DNA of 64,000 nucleotides from Allolobophora icterica (Eukaryota > Annelida > Clitellata > Crassiclitellata > Lumbricidae): the NCBI GenBank assembly GCA_963556255.1, contig OY744613.1:39306286-39370285 (forward strand), written 5' to 3'. Both the position numbers and the translations under genes were made by a program. The notes below the pieces were generated by a model. It ran no database searches, was not told the origin of the DNA, and saw nothing but the letters and a program-made list of their open reading frames with translations. This document shows, one piece after another, positions 47,991 through 60,779 of this stretch; position 1 is the stretch's first letter, and each line of letters begins with the position of its first letter.

Positions 47991-49279
47991 ATGCTGGCCG
48001 GCAAATTCGCTACAAAACACAAAATTAAAATATTTAGTTGTTTATTTTTGTAGGTGTCCATTATCTCATGAACTAGAGCCAATTCGAAAAAATCACTTCC
48101 ATTTTTGAATTCAGCGACCCCAAAATACCAAAGATTTGTTCAAATATCCTTGGCGACGAGAAATTTTTTTTATTTGTTGACCAGTGTAAGCAATTAGTCA
48201 ACAAATTGCTTTACAGAGGCAAAGCTAAATGTTTTGCCATGTGTAATCAAAACATGCCATTCATATGGCTGTTGAAATCAACCTATCAATAGCAATAATA
48301 ATTATTCTTAATAGCTGGTTCCATTTTTGATTTTATTTATTCCACGATATCTCTCGGAATCCCAGACGGTGTTTTACAGGTACCTGGAGTTCCGCTGAGG
48401 ACTTGTGAAGTAGCACTGTTCTGGAAAATGTTAAGTCGAAGGAGTTCTACGTCCCTTTCTGTCGGGTTACGATCATACATAACAGCCGATATGACGGACA
48501 GTGCTCGAAAACAATTAATGAGACTTAATAGCGTCTGTAAACTATCCCTCTAGACAATATCCATAGGCTACCGTGACCAACAGAACAAGAAGAAAGACAG
48601 TTCCGGTACATCGGTTAGATACCTTAGCAGCACTCTTGTTGATGCGTAATCCATGATGGTGACATCACCCGGACCAACATCGTTACGATTTTGTAATCGT
48701 AATCATGTACTCGAAATTTCTAAAGCGTAACTTGAAAGTTAAGCACAGAGCGACAGATTATTCGCAAGAGCTGAACTCGAACTCGTAGCAAAACATTACT
48801 AGCTAGATAGCTCGACACTGAAATTAAGTTTCGTCTAAGGATTTAATTTGAACAATAGGACATAGCAGAAGAACATGTCCTGAATCCCTGTCACCAGCAA
48901 TCTTGCAAAACGCTGTAACGTTATGAAAATGACACTTTGGCATCTTTAAGGATTTACGAAGGACACCGTAAAACAGTTCGGTATCAACCAATCCGTGATT
49001 CCATGATACTGCCAACGCTTTAAAAAACACATTGGTTCATGATAGGTCATAAGAAAAGCAAACATCCAGACATTGCCTACTTGCATAGCGACACTAATAG
49101 CTCCAACTTGTCAACTTTACACTAAACAGCAATCAGTTCAATCTGTTTTCGTATGACCGAAACTCATTGCCATCACATAAATATTAAATGTAAATAAGTT
49201 GTCTGGTTAGCTTGATCTTTAGACACGACCTAGTCTTTACCATTGAAATAACTGAATTGGCATGATTGCTGTTTCATAG

Positions 49280-49555
49280 GTTGCGACTACGGAAAAATGG
49301 GAGCAACTTATATGGGGTCGCGGAATGTGACTAAGAGCGGGATACCATGCCAGCCATGGACGGTAGAAAGTCCCCATAATATTGATAAAGACATCAAAGA
49401 CGACCAATTTCCTGACGAAACCAGAGCGCAGGCAGAAAATTTTTGTCGAAATCCACAACCTCTAAATAAATCAACTGTATGGTGCTACACAATGGATCCC
49501 AAAGTGAAATGGGAGTATTGCGATGCTTGTCCTGACAATTTCAAATATTATTCAG
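49280..49555 (+). CDS. Kringle domain K1 (copy B), single exon
   Basis: Same length, splice sites and phases as the copy A exon 30861-31136. By eye only three base differences were found; they change AQAQN to AQAEN and CDPC to CDAC. All six cysteines and the VWCYTMDP block are retained. It follows the PAN pair in frame. Near identity of exon and flanking intron shows the duplication is recent, or has been homogenised by gene conversion. Confidence 0.92.
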
Positions 49556-51400
49556 GTAGGCCTATGATGTCCTGTGTCTTCAACCGACTTAATATTAAAA
49601 TAAAATCATCAGTTTGTCATTCATTCCTAACATACTTGGTTACCTTCACGTTATTTGAATGCATCTTCTATATATATATAATTAACGGGAATAGCCTTAG
49701 TAGCTTATGCTAGAACACTGCTTGGCTCCGTAGATCGCCGGTGTGATACTGACCTTTCCGATTCAGTTCATGCAGAATGTCGAAGCTCAATGTTTAAATG
49801 CGGGTAGGGGTTTGAACCTGAAATGTCATCAGTCCTTCTTGCATCGCAGGAACATTTATCTGCATGCTGCGTTTAACACTTATCACAAATACATGAATTC
49901 AATCGATCACTGTGTATGAGAACGTCGCTGACCTAATAATATTATAATGGATATCCTTGGATCATTCTCATATTTCCTACCTATCAGTGGCATGATGTTA
50001 TCGTGCTCCAGCTTGAAAACATTTGCTTCAAGGGTTTTAACCAGAACCGCCTGCTTGTTCGCTACGCATTTCATGGCGCGTACACTTCGTCCACGTTGAA
50101 TAGAGGCACGATCCGCCTCGGACTCTAAGACTCACGATATATGGCAAAATAGAGATTTCTCCAAAATTGAATCAACTGCTGTGTGATATTGATTCTGGAA
50201 ATGCTCTATATAGTTTTAGCATGGAATGTAGACCTTTCTCTTCCAAAATGCATTAGAATTATACTCTGAAGCTAGCCTTTTTGTCGCAAACATTTTACTT
50301 TACAGCATCATATGATGTTGTCCGAAAAATAACGTATGTGTGAATGTATCTAAATGCATACCATAGCGCATCTTTTAATACCTCACAAAAGATGCTATGC
50401 CTCTGATTTCGTAAAGATTAAGGTAACAGAGAAGAACATCTAATTAATAAACGAAGAGATACGATTATTGATCAACTGGAGACGTGTCCAAAACAGAGAC
50501 GGTTGGCTGCATGTCGTGTAAACTTCTACAACAATAAGAAATTTAATTTTTAAAAAAATATTGTGGTTTTTTCTTTTATTTTTGTTTAAAAGGAAAAACC
50601 GAAAAAAAACTATTTTCACCTCTGATCTGGATAGTCAGCAGAGGCTTCCGGTGTTACGTTAAGCGTATGAAATGGGGCGTTTTGTTTACATGTAAATTTT
50701 TTCATAGTGAAGATATTGAAGATAAAACTAAATCTTTGTTTTCGTTATAAATTTTCGTTATAAATTTCTGATTGTATTTAAGTTCTGTGTCTCTGTTTTT
50801 CTGGTTCTGAAGAACTTTGTCTATATTGAAACATAATATTTTTATATTTCAAGAAATTCTCCTCTCGATTTTTGGGGGCACTGCCCGTGCTCCTCAATTA
50901 TTGGTGGGGCACGTGCCCCGGCTTCTTCCCCAGAGTCTACGCCTATGCTGATAGTTGTTTATGTAGAAGTGCGTTTGCCTTAAGTTAAAGATAAACATTT
51001 TGCTCAAAGCATTAAATAAACTTGCAAAGAGCATACCCGAGCTGCCGTTCTGTCGCTGTGTAGATATAGCAGAGCAGATTATGGCACCCAAAAAGAACCA
51101 AAAGCAGAATTATGTGAGCAAGCTGTTCGTATTGCGGCGGAGCAGAGGAATCAACGGGCGCCTGTTCTCCACAGATCCATGCAATGGATGGGGGACTCGT
51201 CGATTAAGGAAATAAAAATGCATAACTGACAGGCAGAGAAGAGACCCACGCTGCTCCCCGTTCATGATAATTTGGGTTCCACAGCAAGGTCTATCACCGT
51301 GAAATCTGTCTATGACAAGAGGCTATTGTTAGAGGCTTTGTTGATTATTTTTGCGTTGCCATAATTATATGATTTATACATGGCGTCTATTCAAATGTAG
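49556..51400. other. Intron between K1 and K2 (copy B)
   Basis: Colinear with 31137-33374 but shorter by about 380 bp near 50520. Nothing coding is supported. Confidence 0.6.
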
Positions 51401-51548
51401 GTTGTACGCTAAAAGATAATGGAACATCCTATACTGGAACATTGGATCGTAGCAGGTCTCATACGTTATGCGAACCTTGGTCAGATCATTCGGATGGAGC
51501 GTATGTGTTCCCAGATGGAAGTGCAGAGCAAGCAAAGAACTACTGCCG
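51401..51548 (+). CDS. Kringle K2 first half (copy B)
   Basis: Acceptor 'aaatgtag|GT', donor 'GCCG|GTATCT', 148 nt, phase 1 to 2, matching 33375-33522. Two base differences were seen, both replacing residues (SNHSDGAF in copy A, SDHSDGAY here). Cysteines and CEPW are conserved. The ORF beyond the donor is intronic. Confidence 0.88.
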
Positions 51549-51717
51549 GTATCTATAGAATTGACATTTGCTTTCAGAAATTATTCTTGTGAAACGGTAT
51601 TTAGATTCAGTTTAGAACTTCCATTGCTTCTCTGTTCTCGCCATGAAGAAAACAATCATTATGATTCAAACAAGCATGTATGTGTATAAATTCATGGTAT
51701 CACACTTGCTGGCTCGT

Positions 51718-51886
<169 letters not shown>

Positions 51887-51908
51887 GTATATATCTATAC
51901 ATGGAAAT

Positions 51909-52500
51909 ATCTTTTTTTTTTTGGCGGACGATTCAAATTTCTTCATCTCACATAAATGAACTTTTCGTAATATTAAACAGGCAACTCACGCTGGAATCTC
52001 ACTGGTTTAAAGCAAAAAACTATCCTTTAATTTGAATAAAACCAATTCTATTTTATTCTCTTCCCTTCGAAAATCATTCCCGCATAAAAAAAGGTAAAGT
52101 AGGCCTAATAGTTGACTCCATCGATATTCCAAAAGTAGGGCCTAACCTCACTAAAGTCTGAATGGGTATAGGTAGACCCACATGTTACGTGGAATTGCAA
52201 TACTGAACAAATGTCACAAAAGTTATGGATGATATCAGGAATTTCATAAGGTCTACTATCATCGAATATCTTACTTATCCTGTATTACTCAATGGTATGT
52301 CTTTTTATCCTATTGTAATATGATCTGAGCTTCAAACTACAATTCTCAGCTCTGCAGATTACTAGTTTTACAAAAAAGAATTGTCCGCATAATAGCTGGC
52401 GCCTCGAATAGCTATCAAAAAGACCAAATATTCATACACCTTAGCATTCTAAAGTACAACAAATTAAACTATTCCAAATGAGCGAATTTATGCATAGATT
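51909..52500 (+). mobile_element. LINE RT fragment, uninterrupted (copy B)
   Basis: Same fragment as 33718-35590 without the 1265-bp insertion: the [16 protein letters not shown] part leads directly to 'gtctactatcatcgaatatcttac' and the LYYSM...RIVRIIAG part. Confidence 0.75.
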
Positions 52501-52852
52501 CACGTTCAACACGTTACCCAGTACATACACTCATTGATTTAAAGAAATAGATAATGTATATCTTCGTCGTTCTTTGTATTAGTTAATGTATACCGTAAAG
52601 GAAAGATGTTTACAGATACTATCTGGTATGTATATGCTTACCTGTTATGAACGTTTTATACACGCATCAGTTGTCCGCCACCTAACATTACATTAAGAAC
52701 ATAGGTAACCCCAGTTAGAGGAACTTCGGTCCATATGTACCCAGTAGATGAATATATGCACTCTATGAAACGGTGTTTATTCAGTTTGGGCCAATAAAAA
52801 TTAATGGTTATCTCGATTTTATCTGGACTTTTTACACGCACTTTATACACAC

Positions 52853-52895
52853 ATCTATCTATCTATCTGTCTGTCTGTCTGTCTGTCTGTATGTA

Positions 52896-52994
<99 letters not shown>
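52853..52994. repeat. (CTAT)n/(CTGT)n array (copy B)
   Basis: CTAT ends around a CTGT core with one GTATGTATG interruption; orthologous to the pure CTAT array at 35951-36137. Confidence 0.95.
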
Positions 52995-53390
52995 AAACTT
53001 ATATAGCGTCCCTTCGAGAAATCTACTCAGTGGCGCACGCGACCAAGGCCCGGTCAAAAAGAAAGGTCTTAAGAAGGCCATAGAAAGTACCTGAGAGGTC
53101 CCTAGGGAAGCGCGCGAAGCGAATGAAGGAGGTCATTCCAGATGGTAGGACTCACCACAGAGAATGCCCTGCGCTGCGCCATAGCAGTACGAGCATAGGG
53201 GACAACAAAATCAGTCCGAGACGCCGAGGGCAAGGCACGGCGCCCCGCGCTAGTGGAAGTTGAAGTAAAGAGCTGGCAGAGGTAGGCCCTAAGACGCAGT
53301 GCACGACATGCAAAAGACCCGATAATAAATGCGATGCCGTACAGGGAGCCAATGGAGGACGTCTCACATAAATTCGCATAAAATAAACTA
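52995..53390 (-). mobile_element. LINE 3' fragment (copy B)
   Basis: Counterpart of 36138-36530, with a 'gagggcaaggcacggcgccccgcgctag' insertion near 53227 and small deletions after it. Confidence 0.75.
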
Positions 53391-53944
53391 CAATGTTACC
53401 TTTCAGTTCTGGTGCGGTGCTTATTTGGAAATCCGGAAATATTTTCTCTGCAATGTAGTGTATTGTAAATCACAAGATGCAGTATGATTTATCTTTAATA
53501 AATGCCACTCATTTAGAGCAGCGAGTAGGGCCTAAGTATCGTGCATAATAGGCCTAACCCAAATTATTCATAATATTTACTGCAAATCTATAGAGGAGAA
53601 ACAAGTCAGTGGCGTTCCACACCTAACAGAGCAAAGTCACGATGGATTAGTATGGTTTACTTGAACTTCAAAATAACGTATCGCTAAAATAGTTCTCATA
53701 TCTGCAGTTTAATATGACTGCTATTGTTAATTTTAATTAGCTGATCCTAGCTATCCTGTGCGCTTTTAGGTCATTCTTAAAACATAATATAATGGCTCGT
53801 TGGCGCATAATCATAATCGATTTAAGGCGCTATAGGGCCTATCAGTTGTCTTATTATTATTATCTAATAGCACAACAGTCAGCACCAAGAAATGCTTAGC
53901 ATTCAATACAACCAGGATACAAAATCTGCGATAATTGTTTTCAG

Positions 53945-54039
53945 CAACCCCAAACCGGATGTCTACGAAGCTCCATGGTGCTATGTTAAAAGCGTTGGCA
54001 CTGCAAATACTACTACTGAATACTGTGAAATTTGTCTAC
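53945..54039 (+). CDS. Kringle K2 second half (copy B)
   Basis: Acceptor 'ttgttttcag|C', donor 'CTAC|GTAAGT', 95 nt, phase 2 to 1. It keeps NPKPDVYEAPWCYVKS but the following stretch differs strongly from copy A: VGTANTTTEYCEIC against GDNANNTTEYCDVC. Nine base differences were counted, of which two are silent. This half-exon therefore diverges far more than the other kringle exons of the duplication. The in-frame continuation of the gene after 54039 was not identified with confidence. Confidence 0.9.
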
Positions 54040-54960
54040 GTAAGTTTACAATTTCGATATTTTGTGTAAATTAAATACAGTCTGTCATATGAGAGTTTCG
54101 GAGAAACCAGGCAAAACAAAAACATCACATCAACGGAAAACGCTATCGTATCTGCAGCGCCAACGAGTCGGGAAGCCTTTACACAACAAGCCAGCCGTTG
54201 ATCTTTGCCAAAAATATTCATGAATGTGAAGGCGCCAGCGCGTAGAGCAAAGAACGACGTCAAATTAGACACAACACTCACTCAAGGCACACACCCACAA
54301 ACAGACATACGAGGCAAGAGCGCGAATCTACTTGAGAGTCCTCTCACTATAGCTTACAACTTCCGGTAATATTTCGGACCTTTGCGAATGCTTCTTCATT
54401 CAAACTACTCCGTTCTACCTGCTCATTCTGCCTCATTCTCAAATCACTACACTCGCCTTGAGTTTTCCAACCGATCCGTTGGCCATAGCGCATCTTGACT
54501 CTAGAACGATCTCCCTCTGAATTCTGAGATTGATCAGAAATGAGATACAATAATTAGAACTCAAATGAATTGATGTATCTATCGTCAACCAAGTACGAAA
54601 ATGTAGTAACATCATTTTGTGTAGAATAAAGTTGATTTGGTGATAAGCATAAAAGACTAGACATAATCTTGTTGTGCTTATCGAAATAAGATATATATAG
54701 TCTATTTTTAAATCTAGTCTTTCTTATGCTTCCATTAGACGATTATAGTCTTTTTCTGCGAATCTAATCCATGGACTGGATTGACGCTCTGCGTCTATCA
54801 CAAATGGAGTTTATAGCTTCTACCACCTGTGTCAGATTGGCTCGGTACACTCCATTGCTGCCGTGGGCCCTTCTTTATGGAACTGCCTTCCCTTGGTACA
54901 GCGTGGGACTCTACTTGTTGGGTTCTCTCTATGTCGCTCTGTCTGTCTCTCTGTGTTTGT

Positions 54961-54961
<1 letters not shown>

Positions 54962-55041
<80 letters not shown>
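54962..55041. repeat. (GT)n microsatellite
   Basis: About 39 GT units near the right end of copy B; copy A has a short version at 42682-42692 following (CTGT)n. Confidence 0.95.
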
Positions 55042-55042
<1 letters not shown>

Positions 55043-55320
55043 CGTAATTTAAAGTCTCCTATTTCCGCGAAGCTCATACACTCTAAGAAATTACCGTAAA
55101 TTTAATGTATTTTATCGTATGTCTGAATGTCTTTTACCGCTAAATGTTTATTTACGGTGAAATCCAGTAATCGGCTTTAAACTTGACCTAAATTTCTTTG
55201 CTCGCCGTAATTACGGTACTTGACTGTAAACTTCTATGATGCAAAAATATCCGATACGACTGAAATTGCAGAATTAGCATGTAGCATGTCAGCCACGCTG
55301 CCCACGCAGACATCGTAATC

Positions 55321-55664
55321 GTAATCTCCATAGGCGTAATTTGTGGGGGTACGAGGGGTACCCGTACCCCCCACTTTTTGGACTGGGGGTACTGTACCCC
55401 CACTTTTTAAACAATGTCAATCAATATTTTTGTTATTGTGCCTTCCCCTAGACTAGAGAATGCAGTCTCCGCCAAAGTGCGAAAGTTCTTAGATACACAG
55501 GTAAATCGAGAGCCAAAATTAATGAGAATACTGACAGGGAATATGTTCAAAATGGCCACCATGCGAAAAGCGAAAGTGGAGAAGAAATTGGTACCCCCCA
55601 CATTTTAGACCAAAGTATTGGTACCCCCCACTTTTTAGACCAAAGTTACGCCTCTGGTAATCTC
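55321..55664. mobile_element. 328-bp hAT-like MITE with 8-bp TSD
   Basis: Element 55329-55656 between two GTAATCTC copies. Termini CATAGGCGTAA and (reverse complement) CAGAGGCGTAA. Interior near both ends carries GGGGGTAC/GTACCCCC blocks in inverted order, and 'ggtacccccca...ttttagaccaaagt' is duplicated at the right. Confidence 0.8.
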
Positions 55665-57110
55665 CGATCTCCAAACTTCTAAAGCGCCACTCGGAAGCCA
55701 AGCGCGGGGCAACAGGTTATTCTCGAGCGCCTCTGCAAGTCCGAGGGGTTTCCAGAGGATAATCAAAAGGACCTACATAATTTATACTAAGGAAGGTGAT
55801 ACCGCTTTGAGACAAGTAGGCCTGTGAATAAGCGACTTCGCTTTTGTGGGAGCTGTAGAAATTTCGAGATTAAGATTACGCATATATATATACCCATATA
55901 TATATATAAACATATACCTACATGCATGCCTATTATACACGCACATATATATTTATATATACTCATACATATACATGCCATATATACCTACATATACGTG
56001 TACTCCCATTTAGAGATGCGTGGTCATAATCTCCTCTAACAATCATGTCCCTGTGGACGTCTAAATTGCAGGTGTTCTGCGCTGCGCTCCGTTGGGACTT
56101 GGTTCCTATCGGTATAGGGTCGTAAAAGATTATCTGTGGCGGTTAGAATCTAACGGTTCCCCGGGAGGGGGAGAAAGAAAGCGAGAGAGAGAGAGAGAGA
56201 GAGGACAGAGAGAGGGGGGTAGAGAAAGAAGAGGAGAGAGAGGGGAGAGGGCGGTAGTTACTATGGTTTTATTATTAGCCGCAAGTCCCTCAACTTCTAG
56301 ATGATTTAAGACGGTTTCTTATATTTTTATGTTTACAATGGACTGAGATATATTATTTACTATTATGTAGTTGGTATCGATTTCTTTGTTCCTATTTTTT
56401 GACCGGTTGGTCTTCTTCAGGATATAGAAAGATACAATAGAAGAATGGGCCTTAAACATCAGTTTGCAATGTATAACTGTTTATCCATGATGGCTTGTAG
56501 TGTTTTTTTTAGACCAGGGACAATAATTTTATGAGGCATGGAAAAGAGCAGGAGAGGGAGGAGGAAAAGACTCGTATATATACACATATATTCACCCATG
56601 CCTGCACACATACAAATATATACATATAGGTCCTACATATAGTCATACATATGCACACATACAGACACATACATACATACATACACACACACACCTATAG
56701 TATACACCCATATACACCTACATATATATTACATGCCTACATCTACATACACATACATACACAAATATACACGTATATGATACACTCATATATATATATA
56801 TGTATATATATATATACACCCGCACACACCTATACATAATATAGGCTACATATACGCGCACATACACATACATATATATGCCTATATGCCTACGAACACA
56901 TGCACCTCCACGCCCATAGATATGGGGTTACCTCCACACTAATTAGAGTCGTTACCTTCCCTATAAGGGAGGCATCATACACTTACGGGAGCTGAGCCCT
57001 TGGTTATTGATTGATTATCTTCTCTGTAGGTGTTCCGCGCTCTGCCCGGTAGCGGCGGTAGGCCCCTATAGGGTCGTAAAAGGTGATAAGATCTAACGGT
57101 TCCCGATAGA

Positions 57111-57143
<33 letters not shown>

Positions 57144-57331
57144 ACAGAAAGACAGACAGAAAGACAGACAGATAGACAGTTGAGAAGAGAGCAACTTTTA
57201 GGATAGACCTCAACTCATTAGCTGCGATTCCCGGTCTTATCCATCGAAAGCATCTCAGTGAACGGTCTTTGTTTCGTTCACCACGTGGAGTCGAGTTCAC
57301 AACGCTAGCTTAAGAAAGATTTACAATAGTG
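55665..57331. other. Microsatellite-rich region
   Basis: Short LINE tail at 55673-55760 ('acttctaaagcgccactcgg'), TATA/CATA-rich stretches at 55880-56000 and 56570-56880, (GA)n at 56165-56250, and (AGGC)n/(AGAC)n at 57112-57178. The phrase 'ggtgttc(t/c)gcgct...cggtagg/tatagggtcgtaaaag' appears twice (56070-56130 and 57028-57081), so a repeat family is present. No gene. Confidence 0.6.
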
Positions 57332-57398
57332 ATGGAAAATAAACTTCTTTCCAAGCTACAGAAATGGGATTTAGCATCATTGTACGACACAATAAACG
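57332..57398 (+). CDS. Candidate short first exon
   Basis: ATG at 57332 opens MENKLLSKLQKWDLASLYDT (then IN) up to a consensus donor AACG|GTAAGT in phase 1. A helix-forming, SAM-like start (LxxWxLxxLY) of a kind common at N-termini, but too short to identify. The only phase-1 acceptor with an open frame that I found downstream is at 60540. Low support. Confidence 0.3.
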
Positions 57399-57960
57399 GT
57401 AAGTTACGGTACTTTTAATCAAATTATATTTTTTAATAATTTATTATATTATTCAGATGAAGTCCCATCTTTTGCTAACTGAACCTACTCTTATTTCCTT
57501 CATCTCCAAAGTTCTCGTACGTTTTTCCTCCATTGCATCAATTGAGTTCTGATAACTGTTTATTTATTTAAGCCCAACAGTCACCAGAAAATTTAAATTT
57601 TTTAAAGTTAAATATTTCTGATTTAGCAATTACTAACGTATTGTTAAGGATCATTCTCTGGTTATTTTCTAATGCATTTATATTCTATGTGTGTAATAAC
57701 ATTTTTAACTTAAACAAATAAATGAATTGTTAAATTGACAGATTGATCCAGATTTTGCAATTTTGCACCCGACTTCAGCTAACAAGTTTAGCAAGAATTG
57801 GCCAACTGTGGCCATGAAACTCTGGCCCGAGAGTGCAGCACCTTAAAGACAAGAGGCTAAACAAATGATGGCACAATCACGTGATAACCTCAGGTGACTC
57901 CTTGCACCTGTCTCTGGTTGGTATACATTTTAGCAGTCTTGTAAAAGTAGGCCTACTGTG
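57399..57960. other. No gene recognised
   Basis: AT-rich, unremarkable sequence before the (GGT)n array. Confidence 0.5.
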
Positions 57961-57963
57961 TAA

Positions 57964-58388
57964 TGATGGTGGTGGTGGTGGTGGTGGTGGTGGTGGTGGT
58001 GGTGGTGGTGGTGGTGGTGGTGGTGGTGGTGGTGGTGGTGGTGGTGGTGGTGGTGGTGGTGGTGGTGGTGGTGGTGGTGGTGGTGGTGGTGGTGGTGGTG
58101 GTGGTGGTGGTGGTGGTGGTGGTGGTGGTGGTGGTGGTGGTGGTGGTGGTGGTGGTGGTGGTGGTGGTGGTGGTGGTGGTGGTGGTGGTGGTGGTGGTGG
58201 TGGTGGTGGTGGTGGTGGTGGTGGTGGTGGTGGTGGTGGTGGTGGTGGTGGTGGTGGTGGTGGTGGTGGTGGTGGTGGTGGTGGTGGTGGTGGTGGTGGT
58301 GGTGGTGGTGGTGGTGGTGGTGGTGGTGGTGGTGGTGGTGGTGGTGGTGGTGGTGGTGGTGGTGGTGGTGGTGGTGGTGGTGGTGGTG
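57964..58388. repeat. Very long pure (GGT)n array
   Basis: About 141 uninterrupted GGT units (about 420 bp), no variant seen by eye. All six frames are open across it (poly-Gly, poly-Val, poly-Trp-free, poly-Pro, poly-Thr), so ORFs called here are artefacts. It is followed at once by a LINE fragment. Confidence 0.97.
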
Positions 58389-58815
58389 CTTGTTTCCCTC
58401 GCTTCTCCAACATAACTACCTTTATGACTTATGTACTTCACTGGCTTCCTGTTACTTCCTGCATCCAATACAAGGTCCTCCTCCTGGTCTCCAAGACTCA
58501 GCAGGGAAAAGCTCCTAAATACCTCTGTGACCTAATGCATAAACCTCTCTCTGCTCTCTTCCCGCCCTCTTCGGTCTGCGGACCACCTTGATCTACTTGT
58601 CCCTCGTGCATAACTTCGATGGCTCAGCATCATGCTTTTGCCATCTGTGGCCCTTCCTTATGGAATGACCTGCCCACCTCTCCGTAGCAAGATATTGTTT
58701 GGGATCTTGCCGTCTTCTCTCTGCTAAAGACCTTTCTTTTCCCTCGGGCTGTCACGCTGGGAGCGCCTCTGAATAGTTTATAGGCTACTGTGAGCGGCGC
58801 TTTATAAATAACCAT
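58389..58815 (+). mobile_element. LINE ORF2 C-terminal fragment and 3' tail
   Basis: Encodes LHWLPVTSCIQYKVLLLVSK, APKYLCDLMHKPLSAL, then in shifted frames ALPYGMTCPPL-like. Ends 'gagcgcctctgaatagtttataggctactgtgagcggcgctttataaataacc' and (ATAAG)n. Same family as 18430-18930 and 2905-4740. Confidence 0.8.
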
Positions 58816-60539
58816 ATAAGATAAGATAAGACAAGAAAAATATGAGGAGTTGACACTGGCTGCCTGAGTATGCCGGTCTTAAGCCGGCCGGTGGCTGACC
58901 AGTGGGCTTGAAGGAAGAGGTGATTGGCCAGAGGGGAAGGCAAAGGGTCAGGCAGAGGTGACTGAGAGAGGAGGTAGGCCGAAGACAGGTAAGCTCAGTC
59001 TCTTTGTGTTTCTGACGGTGAAGGAGCGTGGTGGACTCCGGTGAAGAGCTGAGTGTAAGACGGTCATCTGAGAATAGGAAAGAATCAAGGGTGAGATGGA
59101 TAAAGCTAGAAGAATTTTAGTAAATAATAACTGATATTGGTATGTACAGGGCAGAGGGTACCTAGATATAGGGGATCGGCCCACTTTGTTTGACCTGAGG
59201 TAAAGAAATTGCCTTAGAGTATTTTCAGAAGCCTGTCACCATGTTTCTGCATTGTATGGCTGACGGTATTTGAGGGGATTTGAAGCACTCGCGACATGTT
59301 TGAACTTGGTGGCATGTTCAGAGTCCAGTATCTAAGGAATGGGTGCACATAGGCTTGCAAAATTTGATGATTTTGTACAACTTTTTGTGTACTTTCCGAT
59401 TCTGTAAATCATTCTGAATTTAAATAAATAGTTTCCCACTAATATTGGTTTTAAAAATGGCCAAAAACACAGTTGCTAGTTTAAATCTGTAATATCTCAT
59501 GGCGTTGTAGCAGTGAGATATAACAAAAGCTATTGCAAATAATTTATGTTATATTTCTGTTATCTGCATATAGTTCAATCTGTATGTAACAAATATTTCC
59601 CACTAATATTGGTGTAAAAGTGACCAAAAACGCAGTCGCCAGTTTAAATCTGCAATATATTAATAGATTAATAACCTTAAGATTTGTTACATACAGATTG
59701 AACTATGAAAATTTCAGTACGATGTACAAACATATCAAGCTACACAATAGCAAAATTACAGTCAAATCTGAGATATGTCACTTGGTGATTTCACGTGGAA
59801 TGACCCTTCTGCGACATCGAAAATAGCTAATATTCAACCGAGCATTACTCCTGATTGCTTCTGAGCACCAAGATGAAATTTATATCTCCAGAAAGCTTAT
59901 GGCATGCACTGTTCAGAAATATGAAGTTCAGATACATTCCAGTTGTCCATTTTCCCAATATCAGCTGATGAAGTTGACCCCCATTCATCAGTTTGACCAA
60001 GATTAGCGTGTCAGTATGAATTCATTTGCAAATAAACACCACAGTAGAGTACCTCCAGTAGAAGCCAATTACTTGCTATTTCAAAATATGAAGAGAATAA
60101 AATATTGCTGCTGCTGGTTTTTCTTATATTGGTTTGGCAAATTCAAGAAAATTCAGTTTGCGATTTCTGAGATGGCATATTGGCAGTTGTCCTGTAAAGT
60201 CTCTACTCAACTTTCTGAATACAGCAGTGAAAACCTCATGCCTCTATCTGCTCTACTTCTTGAGTTATTTCATGTTGAATATGGCCAAAGAGAACATTTC
60301 GCGAAATCGGATACAAATTTTCGCCTACCCCACCCTACTTTAAGATGGTATATCTCGGTCAAATTTTGAAATATCTCTGTAAAAATTTGTATTTGTGCCT
60401 CAAAATAGTGGACAAACACATGTAAAAATTTTCAGCCAAATCTAAGGGTGAAGGTGGGAAAATGTTTAAAAAATTGGTTGATTTCACACGGAATGACCCT
60501 TATAAGTTCTTATTCCTCAGACTTATTATTATTCAACAG
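58816..60539. other. Repeat-derived intron-like sequence
   Basis: 'cccactaatattggt(t/g)t...aaaa(t/g)(g/t)' with 'cagt(t/c)gc(t/c)agtttaaatctg' forms a direct repeat (about 59430-59490 and 59597-59660). 'agttcaatctgtatgtaacaaa' (59572-59592) is inverted at 59685-59706. 'cacgtggaatgaccctt' (59790) and 'cacacggaatgaccctt' (60486) suggest a TIR family end, but no paired terminus was found. Confidence 0.45.
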
Positions 60540-60736
60540 GGTCATATGATTGTCTTTGGCTGGTCGTACCTAACTCAAGAACTGTTCTTCGATATGATTT
60601 AACAAATGAAAATGCTTTGCATTTTGTAGGAAGCTATTCTGGACGTCCATACAGATGTTACGGAGAAACAGGATCTCCAGAATGTTATGTTGCCATCTAC
60701 AATCCTTTGTTTGGCCTATTCGTCAGAGAACTTTGA
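60540..60736 (+). CDS. Candidate terminal exon, 64 codons
   Basis: Acceptor 'ttattattcaacag|GG' gives a phase-1 frame open to TGA at 60734-60736: SYDCLWLVVPNSRTVLRYDL, TNENALHFVGSYSGRPYRCY, GETGSPECYVAIYNPLFGLF, VREL. An alternative acceptor 'gcattttgtag|GA' (60631) keeps the same frame. Phase fits both the kringle gene (exit phase 1 at 54039) and the small exon at 57398. No domain recognised. No ATG lies in the part before the second acceptor, as expected for an internal or terminal exon. Confidence 0.35.
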
Positions 60737-60779
60737 CGCTCTTCATGGAAGCTGATATTAGTATTTTATCATAATTATA

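Noticed and set aside
54771..55099. Cys/Val-rich ORFs near the (GT)n array
   Set aside because: Dinucleotide repeat artefact joined to unique intron sequence.
57877..58591. 236-residue poly-Gly and 178-residue poly-Pro ORFs
   Set aside because: Read-through of the pure (GGT)n array; no start context, partner exon or conserved flank.
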